Made by a program: the position numbers and the translations under genes. From positions 1-64,000 of the forward strand of contig CAYUBQ010000002.1 in assembly GCA_964443135.1 (NCBI GenBank): DNA of 64,000 bases, given 5' to 3'. Source of the DNA: JAIPEI01 sp964443135 (GTDB lineage Bacteria > Desulfobacterota > DSM-4660 > Desulfatiglandales > HGW-15). Under the pieces are notes generated by a model. That model had not been told where the DNA came from. It saw nothing but the letters and a program-made list of their open reading frames with translations, and did not search any database. Numbering within the stretch: position 1 is the first letter of the stretch; the number at the start of each line of letters is the position of its first letter. Shown here piece by piece: positions 15,745-24,832 of this stretch.

Positions 15745-17553
15745 GTGCCCGGAAAGCCCCGACTCCTCTGGCAGCTCTTTCTCACCTACCTGCTCATCAT
15801 CGTTCTGTCCCTGGGCGCCGCGACCTGGTTCGCCGCGAGGACCTTCGACCGGTTCCTCCACGAGCAGTACGCGGCGGACCTGGAGGCGCGGGCCCGCATC
15901 CTGGAGAGCCAGTTCTCCTCCCTGCTCCTCCGAGGCGCCTACGACCGCATCGACCGCCTGGCCAAGGAGATCGGGGAGAAGTCCGCCACCCGCGTCACCG
16001 TGATCCTGCCTTCCGGCCGGGTGGTCGGCGACACCCACGAGGACCCGGCCGTGATGGACAATCACGCGGACCGGGTGGAGGTGTCCAGGGCCGTCCGGAC
16101 CGGGCTGGGCGTGTCCAACCGCTACAGCCGGACCCTGCGGCAGGAGATGATGTACGTCGGGCTCGGCCTCGAGCACGAGTCCGGGCTCCTCGGCGTGCTC
16201 CGGACCGCCGTCCCCTTCACCCCCATCGACCGCGCCATCGGCCGTATGACCTCCAGGGTCCTGCTCGGCGGGATCCTCATCGCCCTGCTCGCCGCGGGCC
16301 TCAGCCTCTGGATCTCCAGGCGTCACTCCCGGCCCCTCGAGGCGATGAAGGAAGGGGCCGAGCGCTTCGCCGCGGGCGATCTGGCCTTTCGGCTCCCCGT
16401 GCCCGACTCCGAGGAGATGAGCGCCCTGGCGGGCGCTCTGAACCGGATGGCCACCGAGCTGGACGAACGGCTCCGGGACATTCGGAGGCAGCGGAACCAG
16501 CTCGAGGCCGTGCTCTCGAGCATGGTGGAGGGCGTCATCGCCCTGGACGTCGAAGAGCGCGTGATCCGGATGAACCGGGCCGCGGCCCGCATGCTGCAAT
16601 GCAGCCCGGCCGAGGCGCGCGGGCGGAGCATCCAGGAGGTTTCCAGGAGCAGCGGCCTCCAGCGGTTCGTCGCCGAGGCCCTGGAGAGCGACGCCCTGGT
16701 GGAACGGGACCTGAGCATCTATGCCGAGGGGGACCGGATCGTCCGCGCCCACGGTACCGGTCTCTGGGACGAACGGGGCGCCCGTATGGGGGTCCTCATC
16801 GTGCTGAACGACATCACCCGGCTGAGGCGGCTCGAGAACGTCCGCCGGGACTTCGTGGCCAACGTGAGCCACGAGATCAAGACGCCCGTCACGGCGATCC
16901 GGGGGTTCGTGGAAACGCTTCGGGAGATGGCGCCGGGAGAGGAGCCTGAGAACAACCGCAGATTCCTGGAGATCATCGCCCGGCACGTGGAGCGGCTGGA
17001 GGCCCTGCTGGAGGACCTGCTCGATCTCTCCCGGATCGAGGAAGAGGAGGAGGCCGGGGGCATCGGGCTCCGGTCCGGGCATTTGGCGGACGTCCTCCAA
17101 GGGGCGGCCGGGATGGTGAGGGAGAAGAACGGGGTGCGGGAGGACCCGTTTCGCATCGCCTGCCCGCCCGACCTCCTGGTCCCCATGAACCCGATCCTCC
17201 TGGAGCAGGCCTTCGTGAACCTCCTGGAGAATGCCGTCAAGTACAGCCCCCCGGGAAGCGAGGTGCACGTCTCCGCCGCAAGGGCCGAAGGCGAGGTCGT
17301 GGTGCGGGTCGAGGACCGGGGCGCGGGGATTGCCGCGGAGCACCTGGATCGCATCTTCGAGCGCTTCTACCGGGTGGACCGGTCCAGGAGCCGAAAGCTG
17401 GGCGGGACGGGGCTGGGCCTGGCCATCGTGAAGCACGTGGTCCAGGTCCACGGGGGACGCGTGGAGGTGGAGAGCATCCCGGGCAAGGGAAGCACGTTCA
17501 CGGTCCGGCTGGGAATCGCCGGGGAGGCCTCCCCCTCGGTCTCGACGAGATAG
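15745..17553 (+). CDS. phoR: PhoR-type membrane sensor histidine kinase
   Basis: The 602-residue kinase starts with GTG behind AAGGAGTGAGCAGACC. A first transmembrane helix (LFLTYLLIIVLSLGA) is followed by an extracytoplasmic sensor region, a second helix near residues 170-190 (VLLGGILIALLAAGLSLWI), a HAMP domain, and a PAS domain (LEAVLSSMVEGVIALD). HisKA has the phosphoacceptor His376 in VSHEIKTPV, and HATPase_c contains NLLENAVKYS, DRGAGI and GGTGLGLAIVKH. This is the full PhoR layout with an extended periplasmic domain. It lies 115 bases after phoB with the repeat between. It senses phosphate status via DUF47/Pit partners or other inputs, which is inferred. Confidence 0.92.
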   Translation: MPGKPRLLWQLFLTYLLIIVLSLGAATWFAARTFDRFLHEQYAADLEARARILESQFSSLLLRGAYDRIDRLAKEIGEKSATRVTVILPSGRVVGDTHEDPAVMDNHADRVEVSRAVRTGLGVSNRYSRTLRQEMMYVGLGLEHESGLLGVLRTAVPFTPIDRAIGRMTSRVLLGGILIALLAAGLSLWISRRHSRPLEAMKEGAERFAAGDLAFRLPVPDSEEMSALAGALNRMATELDERLRDIRRQRNQLEAVLSSMVEGVIALDVEERVIRMNRAAARMLQCSPAEARGRSIQEVSRSSGLQRFVAEALESDALVERDLSIYAEGDRIVRAHGTGLWDERGARMGVLIVLNDITRLRRLENVRRDFVANVSHEIKTPVTAIRGFVETLREMAPGEEPENNRRFLEIIARHVERLEALLEDLLDLSRIEEEEEAGGIGLRSGHLADVLQGAAGMVREKNGVREDPFRIACPPDLLVPMNPILLEQAFVNLLENAVKYSPPGSEVHVSAARAEGEVVVRVEDRGAGIAAEHLDRIFERFYRVDRSRSRKLGGTGLGLAIVKHVVQVHGGRVEVESIPGKGSTFTVRLGIAGEASPSVSTR

Positions 17554-17574
17554 CGTCCCCGGAACGGTCGCGCG

Positions 17575-18240
17575 CTACTCGGCGATCATGGCCCGCATCA
17601 TGTCCGAGGCGTTCTGGGCGTGGTCCGCGATGGAGCCGATGGTCTCCATGAGCCGGATCAGGTGGAACACGGTCAGGGGGTCCTCGACCGTGCTGAAGAC
17701 CTTGTGGATCAGCTCCCGTTCCAGGTGGTCGGCCTCGTGCTCGGCCTGGCGGATGTCGCGGATGATGGACTTGATCTCGTTCCGAAGGGCCTCGGACGGG
17801 GACTTGAAAAACTCGGCAGCCTTGTCCACGAGCGGGGACAGCGCCTCGATGGCGGGAATGACCTTCCCCACCAGGAAGAGCGTGTCCTCCCCCACCTCGT
17901 CATCGAGGCCCTGGGGCCGGTACGCCAGCCAGTAGAGGGACTCCTCCACCGCGTCCACCACCTTGTCCTGCTCCCGCAGGTACATGAAGAACTGGAACTT
18001 GTCCACCGGCATGAGCACGCCCTTGGGAAGGTGTCCGCGGATGTTCCGCTTGATGGCGTCCGCCTCGGACTCGAGCACGGCCACCTGGTCCGTGAGGTCG
18101 TCGAACATGTCGCACTGCTTGTCCAGGTGGCACTTCACCGCCTTGTGGAACACCCGCGCGCACTCGCTCACCTTGTCCGCATGGCGGTTGAGGTTCCCGA
18201 AGGGAGACTTGTAAAACAGCGACATGAACGTCGTACGCAT
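17575..18240 (-). CDS. DUF47/PhoU-like phosphate transport regulator
   Basis: The 221-residue helical protein of the DUF47 (TIGR00153, Pit accessory) family has acidic repeats typical of PhoU-like three-helix bundles, such as LESEADAIKRNIRGHLP and EHEADHLERELIHKVF. The hallmark KSPF is near the N-terminus. It is probably a peripheral regulator of the Pit transporter whose gene starts upstream on the same strand with an 18-base gap. It converges with phoR across a 21-base gap, so the phosphate-sensing and uptake genes face each other. Confidence 0.9.
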   Translation of the reverse strand: MRTTFMSLFYKSPFGNLNRHADKVSECARVFHKAVKCHLDKQCDMFDDLTDQVAVLESEADAIKRNIRGHLPKGVLMPVDKFQFFMYLREQDKVVDAVEESLYWLAYRPQGLDDEVGEDTLFLVGKVIPAIEALSPLVDKAAEFFKSPSEALRNEIKSIIRDIRQAEHEADHLERELIHKVFSTVEDPLTVFHLIRLMETIGSIADHAQNASDMMRAMIAE

Positions 18241-18258
18241 GGAAGCTTCCCCCTTTGA

Positions 18259-19530
18259 CTACGTAAATAGGGTGACAAGCAGCTTGTAGATCACCATGGA
18301 GAGCACCAGGGTGAACGGGAGGGTGATGAACCAGGAGTAGAGGATGTTCCGGATCACCCGGAGGTCCAGGACCCCCATGCCCCGCATGAACCCCACGCCG
18401 ACGACCGAGCCCACCAGCACGTGGGTCGTGGACACCGGAAGGCCGAGCCGGGAGCAGATCAGGATCGTGGTGGCCGCTCCGAACTCGGCGCTGAACCCCC
18501 GCACGGGGGTGATCTCGGTGATCTTCTTTCCGATGGTCTGCATGACCCGCGAGCCGAAGGCCAGAAGGCCGCCGCCCACGGCGGCCCCGCCCGCGGCGAG
18601 CATCCAGGCCGGGACCTCCACCTGCATGGACACGGTCTGGGTCTTCACCACCGCGAAGATGGCGGCCAGGGGTCCAACGGCGTTGGCCACGTCGTTTGCG
18701 CCGTGGGCGAAGGCCACATAGCAGGCCGTGACGATCTGGAGGTAGAGGAAGACACACTCCACCTTCTCCTCCTCGTCCCCGCGGATCCAGCGGCACCCCT
18801 CGCCGCCGAGGCGGGAGAGCAGGATCTTCCCCGCGTAGCCGGCGGCGAGCGCGAAGGGGACGGCGATGAGGAGGGCCGCGCCGAACCCCAGGTTCAGGTG
18901 CAGGTTTTTCAGCCCCTTGAAGATCACCGACAGGATCAGGACCGTGAACACCACGGTGAGGAGCCACGGGGCGTACCTCTGGGTCTGCTCGTAGGGGTTC
19001 CCGGACGTCTGGATCTTGCGACGTATGAACAGGTACACCCCCCCGCCGATGATGCCGCCTGCCACCGGCGAGATGATCCAGCTCAGCACGATGGCGATCA
19101 CCGTGACCCAGCTCACCGCGCCGAAACCCACGGACATGATGCCGAAGCCCACCACCGCCCCCACGATGGAGTGGGTGGTGGAGACGGGCAGGCCGAAGTG
19201 CGTGGCGATCTGGACCCAGATGCCGGCCGCGAGCAGCGCGGCGAACATGCCCAGAAGGAGCTTCTCCGGGGATCCGGCCAGCAGGCTCGGGTCGATCATC
19301 CCCTTTCGAATGGTGTTGGTCACGTGCCCGCCGGCCATGACCGCGCCGATCATGTTGGCCACTATGGAGACCACCACCGCCTGGTTCATGGTCAGGGCGC
19401 CCGAGCCGACCGAGGTCCCCATGGCGTTCGCCAGGTCGTTGGCGCCGATGTTGGCCGCCATGTAGAACCCCACGAGCGCCGCAAATCCCAGGATGTAGTA
19501 CTCCATACCTGCCGAAAAGAGCTCCAGCAT
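18259..19530 (-). CDS. pit: Pit-family low-affinity inorganic phosphate transporter
   Basis: The 423-residue membrane protein has about 10-12 transmembrane segments and two copies of the PiT signature: GANDLANAMGTSVGSGAL in the N-terminal half and GANDVANAVGPLAAI in the C-terminal half. Paired VSTTHSIVGA and VSTTHVLVGS are also present. It imports phosphate with protons or sodium. MLELFSAGMEYYIL is taken as the start (ATG 19530); the longer open frame upstream has no transporter similarity. It is followed by the DUF47 regulator gene. Confidence 0.93.
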   Translation of the reverse strand: MLELFSAGMEYYILGFAALVGFYMAANIGANDLANAMGTSVGSGALTMNQAVVVSIVANMIGAVMAGGHVTNTIRKGMIDPSLLAGSPEKLLLGMFAALLAAGIWVQIATHFGLPVSTTHSIVGAVVGFGIMSVGFGAVSWVTVIAIVLSWIISPVAGGIIGGGVYLFIRRKIQTSGNPYEQTQRYAPWLLTVVFTVLILSVIFKGLKNLHLNLGFGAALLIAVPFALAAGYAGKILLSRLGGEGCRWIRGDEEEKVECVFLYLQIVTACYVAFAHGANDVANAVGPLAAIFAVVKTQTVSMQVEVPAWMLAAGGAAVGGGLLAFGSRVMQTIGKKITEITPVRGFSAEFGAATTILICSRLGLPVSTTHVLVGSVVGVGFMRGMGVLDLRVIRNILYSWFITLPFTLVLSMVIYKLLVTLFT

Positions 19531-19799
19531 CCGCGTCCGTCTTTTCCCTTTTGCCTCGAGTAGGTGGAGAGTCGTCGTGTGATCCACCGCCCGGCGTCTC
19601 GCGACCGACGACGGGCGGTCGTTTGTCTTCGAAAACGGACGGATCCATACAGGCCCGATCCCCGGATCTCTACCATTACTCACCCATGGAATCAAGGACC
19701 TTCAATGGACCCGGACTGCAGAGGTTGTCGAAGTCGGCGTGGGAGGATCACAGCAGCCTGGCGCAGAGCCCGGCCCGCGCTCCTGGGGCCCGCCGGAGC

Positions 19800-19821
19800 G
19801 GGGACGGGGATAAATTCATTA
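19800..19821 (+). repeat. Left inverted repeat of RAYT element 1
   Basis: GGGGACGGGGATAAATTCATTA lies 36 bases before the RAYT start codon. It matches the reverse complement of 20868-20889 at 19 of 22 positions, so the two segments flank the RAYT gene as inverted repeats. Confidence 0.72.
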
Positions 19822-19857
19822 CTTGACAGGCCGATCCGGGGTTTGCTAAGAACGATC

Positions 19858-20859
19858 ATGCCCAGAAAATCACGCATTGACACGCCGGAGGCGCTTCATT
19901 TCATCACCGTACGGGGCATCGAGGGCAGAAGGACTTTCCGGGACGACGCGGACCGGGTCAACTTCCGTGATCGACTTGCGCGGATCGTCACCGACACGAA
20001 CACGACCTGCTTTGCCTGGGCCCTGATGCCGGACCACGCGCACCTGCTTCTGAGGACCCGGCACGGATCCCTCGCCATGGTGATGCGACGGCTGCTCACA
20101 GGGTACGCCATCACGCACAACCGGCGGCACGGCCGCCACGGCCCCGTGTTCCTGGATCGCTACCGCTCCGTTCTCTGTCAGGAGGAGCGCTACCTCGTCG
20201 AGCTCGTCCGCTACATCCACCTCAACCCTCTCCGCGCCGGGGTCGTCCCGGACCCGGGTCGACTGGAGACCTACGCCTATGCCGGGCACGGTGCCCTGGC
20301 CGGCCGGCTGGACTGCCCCTGGCAGGAGGTGCGGACGGTCCTCTCCCGGTTCGGCGAGCGGTCCGAAACGGCCCGCAGGGCCTACCTCTCCTACGTGCAG
20401 GAGGGGGTCTCCCTGGGTCGACGACCGAACCTGACCGGCGGCGGGCTCGTGCGCAGCCTCGGCGGCTGGGAGCAGGTCAGGGAGAGCCGGCGACGGGGGG
20501 AGAGCCCCCAGGGCGACGAGCGGATCCTGGGAGATCCGGACTTCGTCCGGAACGTGCTCGACCGGGCCGGGGAGCGGCTCCACCCCAGGGACGCCCTGAG
20601 CCGGGGGGGAATGGACCTCGCCCGTCTCGCGGAGCGGGCTGCGGAGGCGTTCGGCGTGACGCCGGAGGAGCTGCTCCGCCCGGGCAAGTACCCGAAGACC
20701 GTGAAGGCCCGAAGCGTTTTCTGCTACTGGGCCGTCCGCAAGCTCGGGTACACGGCCACGGGGCTGGCCGGGCGGCTCGGGCTGACCCAGCCCGCCGTGA
20801 GCATCTCGGTCCGCCGTGGGCGGAAGCTCGCACAGGAGTTGAAACTGGGAATCGGGTGA
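19858..20859 (+). mobile_element. REP-associated tyrosine transposase (RAYT) 1
   Basis: The 333-residue protein of the Y1/IS200-like TnpA_REP family starts MPRKSRIDTPEALHF. The HUH motif is H60-A-H62 in PDHAHLLL, with the typical NRRHGRHGPVF loop. The aligned catalytic tyrosine is Y119 in RYIHLNPLRAG, so the enzyme looks intact. The C-terminal third (from about residue 245) is a DnaA_C-like helix-turn-helix ending LTQPAVSISVRRGRK. RAYTs process REP-like hairpins instead of moving as full IS elements. Inverted repeats flank it at 19800-19821 and 20868-20889. A TTGACA/TAAGAA promoter lies within 35 bases of the start, so the mRNA could be leaderless. Confidence 0.88.
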
Positions 20860-20867
20860 GGACCTTT

Positions 20868-20889
20868 TTATGAATTCATTCCCGTCCCC
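20868..20889 (-). repeat. Right inverted repeat of RAYT element 1
   Basis: The reverse complement is GGGGACGGGAATGAATTCATAA, an imperfect copy of 19800-19821. It lies eight bases after the RAYT stop codon. It also contains GAATGAATTCATTC-like bases related to the palindrome at 53211-53231. Confidence 0.72.
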
Positions 20890-20904
20890 GAACCGTGTTT
20901 GCGG

Positions 20905-20933
20905 TTGACCTGCCCTTTTCGGTCCTTTATACT
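20905..20933 (+). promoter_or_regulatory. Sigma-70-type promoter of mltD
   Basis: TTGACC at 20905-20910 and TATACT at 20928-20933 are separated by exactly 17 bases. It lies about 50 bases upstream of the GTG start of the transglycosylase gene. Confidence 0.68.
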
Positions 20934-20985
20934 CCGCCGTCAAGCGGGGCAAACGCAACACATTGACAAAAAAAGGAGAAATCAC

Positions 20986-22836
20986 GTGAAAAACCGTCCG
21001 TTCGTCCCCTGGACCTTCGCAGCCGTGTTGGCCCTGTTTCTCGCCCTGAACACCGGGTGCGTGAGACCGCGGCCCGCCCAGGACCTGACGGCCGCCCCGC
21101 CGGCCGTTGCGGAACCCGAAACGCAACCGCCCGTGCGCGGGGACTCCCACGAAAAAGCGCCCCTGCCGCGACTCGAGGATCAACCGGCCGGACCCACCCG
21201 GCTAGACACCCTCGATGCGGTGGCAGCGGACGAGGGTCACACCGATGCCGGCGGTTCCAGGGCCCGGGAATCCATCGCCGACGGCGAGCTCACCAACCAG
21301 GAGCGCCTCGACTCGGCCATGGAGTTCTACCAGGCCTCGAGCGACTTCTGGGAGCAGGGCGATCTGGACAATGCCATGGGGGCCCTGGACAAGGCCTACT
21401 CCCTCATTCTCCGGGTGAAACCGGACGCCGATCCGGAGCTTCTCCAGCAGAAGGAGGACCTCCGCATCACCATCTCGCGCCGCATCGTCGAGGTCTACTC
21501 CTCCCGGTTCACTGTGGCCAACGGCAACCACATGGCCATCCCCCTGGTCATGAACGACGAGGTGGAAAAGGCCCTGAAGCTCTTCAAGGGCTCCCACCGG
21601 AAGTTCTTTCTGGAGTCCTATCGCCGCTCGGGCCTGTACCGTCCCATGATCCTGGAGGCCCTCAACGAGGCCGGGCTCCCCGAGGAGCTCTCCTGGCTGC
21701 CGCTGATCGAGAGCGGGTACAAGGTGCGCGCCCTCTCCCGGGCCAGGGCCCTGGGGCTGTGGCAGTTCATCGCCTCCACGGGATACAAGTTCGGGCTCAA
21801 GCGGGATCAGTGGATCGACGAGCGGATGGATCCGGACAAGGCCACCCTGGCCGCCATCGGCTACCTCAAGGAGCTGCACCAGATCTTCGGGGAGTGGACC
21901 ACCGTCCTGGCCGCGTACAACTGCGGCGAGCGCCGGGTCCTCAACCGGATCAAGGCCCAGAAGATCCAGTACCTGGACGACTTCTGGGACCTGTACCGGA
22001 GGCTCCCACGGGAGACCGCCTTCTACGTGCCCAAGTTCCTGGCCGTGCTCCACATCGTGAAAAACCCCGAGGCCCACGGCTTCGACCTCCCGGAGGTTTA
22101 CTCCCCCCGGCCCGTGGACGTGGTGGGGGTCGACAAGCAGATCCACCTCAAGACCATCGCCCAGCACCTCGACATGAGCTACGGCCTGCTGCGCGAGATG
22201 AACCCCGAGCTGCGACAGTACCTGACGCCGGAGGGTCCTTACACCCTCAAGGTGCCGGAAGGCAAGGGCGACGTCCTCGTGGCCAAGCTGGGGGACATCC
22301 CGGCGTGGAGCCGGCCGCAGCCCACCCACGTGGTGCATACCGTACGCAAGGGGCAGACCCTCTCGGGGATCGCCAGTCGCTACGGAACGTCGGTCCGCGC
22401 CGTCATGAACATGAACGGGCTTCGCAGCAAGAACTACGTGAAGGTGGGCTGGCGCCTCAAGGTCCCGACCCGGGGAGGCACCGCCGCCGTGGCCGCAGCC
22501 TACTCCAAGAAGGGCGGCCTCACCACCTACCGCGTCCGGAAGGGGGACTCCCTCTGGAAGATCGCCAAGCGGTTCTCCACCACCACCGGGGCCATCCAGA
22601 GCGTCAACGGGCTCCGGACCACCCGGCTTCAGATCGGCCAGACGCTCAAGGTCCCGGCGGGCAGCAGCACGGGGTCCTCGGCCACCGTCCGCACCTATCG
22701 GGTCAAGCGCGGGGACTCACCCTACCTGATCGCCCGGAGACACCGGATGGAGCTCTCCGACTTCCTCAAGGTCAACCGCCTCACGCCCACGAGCACCATC
22801 TACCCCGGCCAGGTCGTGAAGGTCACTTCCCACTAG
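20986..22836 (+). CDS. mltD: MltD-type lytic transglycosylase with three LysM domains
   Basis: The 616-residue outer-membrane lipoprotein starts at a GTG behind AAAGGAG. The signal peptide ends in the lipobox LNTGC near residue 25. An SLT catalytic domain follows at about residues 205-330, with SWLPLIESGYKVRALSRARALGLWQ in which E of IESGY is the likely catalytic acid, then GYLKELHQIFGEW and AAYNCGERRV. Three LysM peptidoglycan-binding repeats (HTVRKGQTLSGIASRYGTS; YRVRKGDSLWKIAKRFSTT; YRVKRGDSPYLIARR) make up the C-terminus. It cleaves peptidoglycan during growth. A consensus promoter precedes it. Confidence 0.93.
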   Translation: MKNRPFVPWTFAAVLALFLALNTGCVRPRPAQDLTAAPPAVAEPETQPPVRGDSHEKAPLPRLEDQPAGPTRLDTLDAVAADEGHTDAGGSRARESIADGELTNQERLDSAMEFYQASSDFWEQGDLDNAMGALDKAYSLILRVKPDADPELLQQKEDLRITISRRIVEVYSSRFTVANGNHMAIPLVMNDEVEKALKLFKGSHRKFFLESYRRSGLYRPMILEALNEAGLPEELSWLPLIESGYKVRALSRARALGLWQFIASTGYKFGLKRDQWIDERMDPDKATLAAIGYLKELHQIFGEWTTVLAAYNCGERRVLNRIKAQKIQYLDDFWDLYRRLPRETAFYVPKFLAVLHIVKNPEAHGFDLPEVYSPRPVDVVGVDKQIHLKTIAQHLDMSYGLLREMNPELRQYLTPEGPYTLKVPEGKGDVLVAKLGDIPAWSRPQPTHVVHTVRKGQTLSGIASRYGTSVRAVMNMNGLRSKNYVKVGWRLKVPTRGGTAAVAAAYSKKGGLTTYRVRKGDSLWKIAKRFSTTTGAIQSVNGLRTTRLQIGQTLKVPAGSSTGSSATVRTYRVKRGDSPYLIARRHRMELSDFLKVNRLTPTSTIYPGQVVKVTSH

Positions 22837-22874
22837 CCGCCGCCGGAGCAGACACTGCGGCGCCGTTTGTTTGA

Positions 22875-22957
22875 GATCCGGGGACACCATACTTATTTCG
22901 TTCGCCCCTCGAGGGCAATGGACTCATCCCATGAAATAAGTATGGTGTCCCCGGATC
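22875..22957. repeat. Perfect 25-bp inverted repeat (REP-like hairpin) with a 3' tandem
   Basis: GATCCGGGGACACCATACTT plus five further bases at 22875-22899 is exactly complementary to 22933-22957, with a 33-base loop. Directly behind it the block GTCCCCGGATCTT recurs with a 13-base period up to the MATE stop codon. GGGGACACCATACTT-type palindromes are typical of RAYT-linked REP sequences. It lies between convergent mltD and MATE genes and could end transcription of both. Confidence 0.8.
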
Positions 22958-22970
22958 TTGTCCCCGGATC

Positions 22971-24386
22971 TTACCGCTGCTCCCCTTCCTCGAAAGCCCG
23001 GTTCAGGATGCGCCGGGCGTAGACCGCGGTGAAGAGCGCCGCCGCCCAAGTGATGCCGAAGATCCCCCACCAGATCCCCAGGAGACCCGTGCCGACGGCG
23101 TGGACCAGGACGCCGAACACGGCCGCGGGCAGGACGATCTGCCTCGCCAGCCCGATCCAGATGGCGAAGAACGGGCGCTTGATTCCCTGGAGCGCGGCCA
23201 CGTGCACGAAGAGCACCACGTAGGCGTAGAGGACCAGGGCGTCGATCCGGAGGTACACGGCTCCGATCTCCACCACGGTGGGGTCGTCCGTGAAGATCCC
23301 CATGAGGGGCCGGGCCAGGAGGAAGACGCCGGCCATTCCGCCGGCCATGACCACGGCGCCGTAGACGAGGGAGGTTCGAAGCGCTTCCCGGACCCGGCCG
23401 TGGAGCCGGGCCCCGTTGTTCTGCGCCACCAGGGCCAGGGTGGCCGTGTTGAGGCCGATGGTGGGGATGAGCACGATCTGCTCCACGCGCATGGCGGAGC
23501 CGTAGGCCGCCACGGCCTTCTCCCCGAAGACGCTCACGAAATAGGTGATCACGAAGATCCCGATCCCCACGGTGAGGAGGTTCACCATGGCCGGGAACCC
23601 CTGCCGCAGGATCTCGCCCAGGGCCTCCCGGCCGGGAACGGCGTCCCGGGGACCCAGGCACGCCAGGATCCCGGTGCGCGCCACTTGCCGGCCCAGGTAG
23701 GCGCACCCGATCACCTGGATGAGCACCGTGGCGAGGGCGATCCCGGCGATGCCCATGCCCGGCACGCCCAGCCCCCCGTAAACGAACCAAGGGTCCAGCC
23801 CCACGTTCAGAACGAACCCGACGATGAGAAAGTTCCGGAAGGAGCGGGTGTCCCCCAGCGCGTACAGGACCGCGTTGAGCATGTAGACCATCACGAAAAA
23901 GACCGAACCCAGAAAGATGATGTGCATGTAGACGAGGCAGGTGTCCAGGTAGTCCCCGGAGGCCCCCAGTGCGGTGAAGAGGAAGGGCGAGGCGGCGAGG
24001 CCGAAGGCGGTGAGCCCGGCCGAGATCCCCAGCCCCACACCGAGTGCCTTCAAGGCCATCCGGCCGGCCTTGTCGCGGTCGCCCTCGCCGAAGGCGTTTC
24101 CGATGAGGGCCGTGGCCCCCGTGCCGAAGCCCGATCCCGCGGCGATGATGATGAAGAAGACGGGCAGGGAGAGGCTCAAGGCGGCCAGGGCGCGGGTGGA
24201 GATGAGCCCGGCAAAGACCGTGTCCACCACGTTGTACATGGTGCTGAAAAAGAGCCCCACGCTCGCCGGCACGGCCAGCCGCCGCACCAGCAGGGGAACG
24301 GGAAGAGAGGTGAGGTCCCCGAATCGCGGGGCTCCGGGAGTGGGACGGGCGGCCCGGGCCTCGCATGGACGGGCTTCCCCGGTCAT
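22971..24386 (-). CDS. MATE-family multidrug/metabolite exporter
   Basis: The 471-residue protein has twelve predicted transmembrane segments in two halves. MATE signatures include FFSTMYNVVDTVFAG in the first helix, GFGTGATALIGNAFGEGD, the turn between halves, and GLNTATLALVAQNNGAR in the second half. Proteins of this family export cationic compounds in exchange for protons or sodium. The soluble N-terminal stretch before LVRRLAVPASVG is short and Ala/Arg-rich. The stop codon abuts the REP-like hairpin. The HNH gene starts 343 bases upstream, with 13 bases between its stop and this ATG. Confidence 0.92.
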   Translation of the reverse strand: MTGEARPCEARAARPTPGAPRFGDLTSLPVPLLVRRLAVPASVGLFFSTMYNVVDTVFAGLISTRALAALSLSLPVFFIIIAAGSGFGTGATALIGNAFGEGDRDKAGRMALKALGVGLGISAGLTAFGLAASPFLFTALGASGDYLDTCLVYMHIIFLGSVFFVMVYMLNAVLYALGDTRSFRNFLIVGFVLNVGLDPWFVYGGLGVPGMGIAGIALATVLIQVIGCAYLGRQVARTGILACLGPRDAVPGREALGEILRQGFPAMVNLLTVGIGIFVITYFVSVFGEKAVAAYGSAMRVEQIVLIPTIGLNTATLALVAQNNGARLHGRVREALRTSLVYGAVVMAGGMAGVFLLARPLMGIFTDDPTVVEIGAVYLRIDALVLYAYVVLFVHVAALQGIKRPFFAIWIGLARQIVLPAAVFGVLVHAVGTGLLGIWWGIFGITWAAALFTAVYARRILNRAFEEGEQR

Positions 24387-24399
24387 CCGCAGGCCCGGA

Positions 24400-24729
24400 T
24401 CAGTCCTTGTCCCTGCTCAGGTAGTCTCCGAGCAGGCCGCGGCTGTGCTCGTCCTCGTGGCAGTAGACGCACAGGTTCTCCCAGTTGGAGCCGTCCCGCG
24501 GGTTGTTGTGGTGGTTTCCGTCCTTGTGGTGGACGGTGAGGAGGTGGCGGTCGGCGTGATCGAACTCCCGCCCGCACTTGGCGCAGATCAGGCCGTGGAT
24601 CCGGAGCGACGCCTCGCGGTAGTCCACGGTTTTGGGGGCGGTCTCTCCGCGGAGCCTGCGCACCGCCTCGTCCACGTCCTCGGGTCGGATCCGCCTGGAC
24701 CCCTTGCGCCTCGGCCGGTCATCCCTCAT
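24400..24729 (-). CDS. YajD-type HNH nuclease
   Basis: The 109-residue HNH endonuclease has the fold visible as CAKCGREF (zinc), LLTVHHKDGNHHNNP with the catalytic HH and N, and NLCVYCHEDEH closing the zinc site. The length and layout match the stand-alone YajD family, whose cellular target is unknown. The 50-residue N-terminal part (RIRPEDVDEAVRRLRG) is charged and probably regulatory. It precedes the MATE gene by 13 bases. A -10-like TATGAT lies upstream near 24785, without a clear -35. Confidence 0.85.
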   Translation of the reverse strand: MRDDRPRRKGSRRIRPEDVDEAVRRLRGETAPKTVDYREASLRIHGLICAKCGREFDHADRHLLTVHHKDGNHHNNPRDGSNWENLCVYCHEDEHSRGLLGDYLSRDKD

Positions 24730-24832
24730 GGAACGGTCCCCCTTTCCCCCGGTATCCTCCCGGTTCCGGACTTTTTGCGTATCATACCTCGCCCGGGGGG
24801 GTTTGAAAAGGGGAACGGGGCGGCATGCCGGT

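Noticed and set aside
22875..22972. Possible CRISPR array in the repeat cluster
   Set aside because: Only one inverted pair and a 13-base tandem are present; there are no regularly spaced unique spacers and no cas genes.
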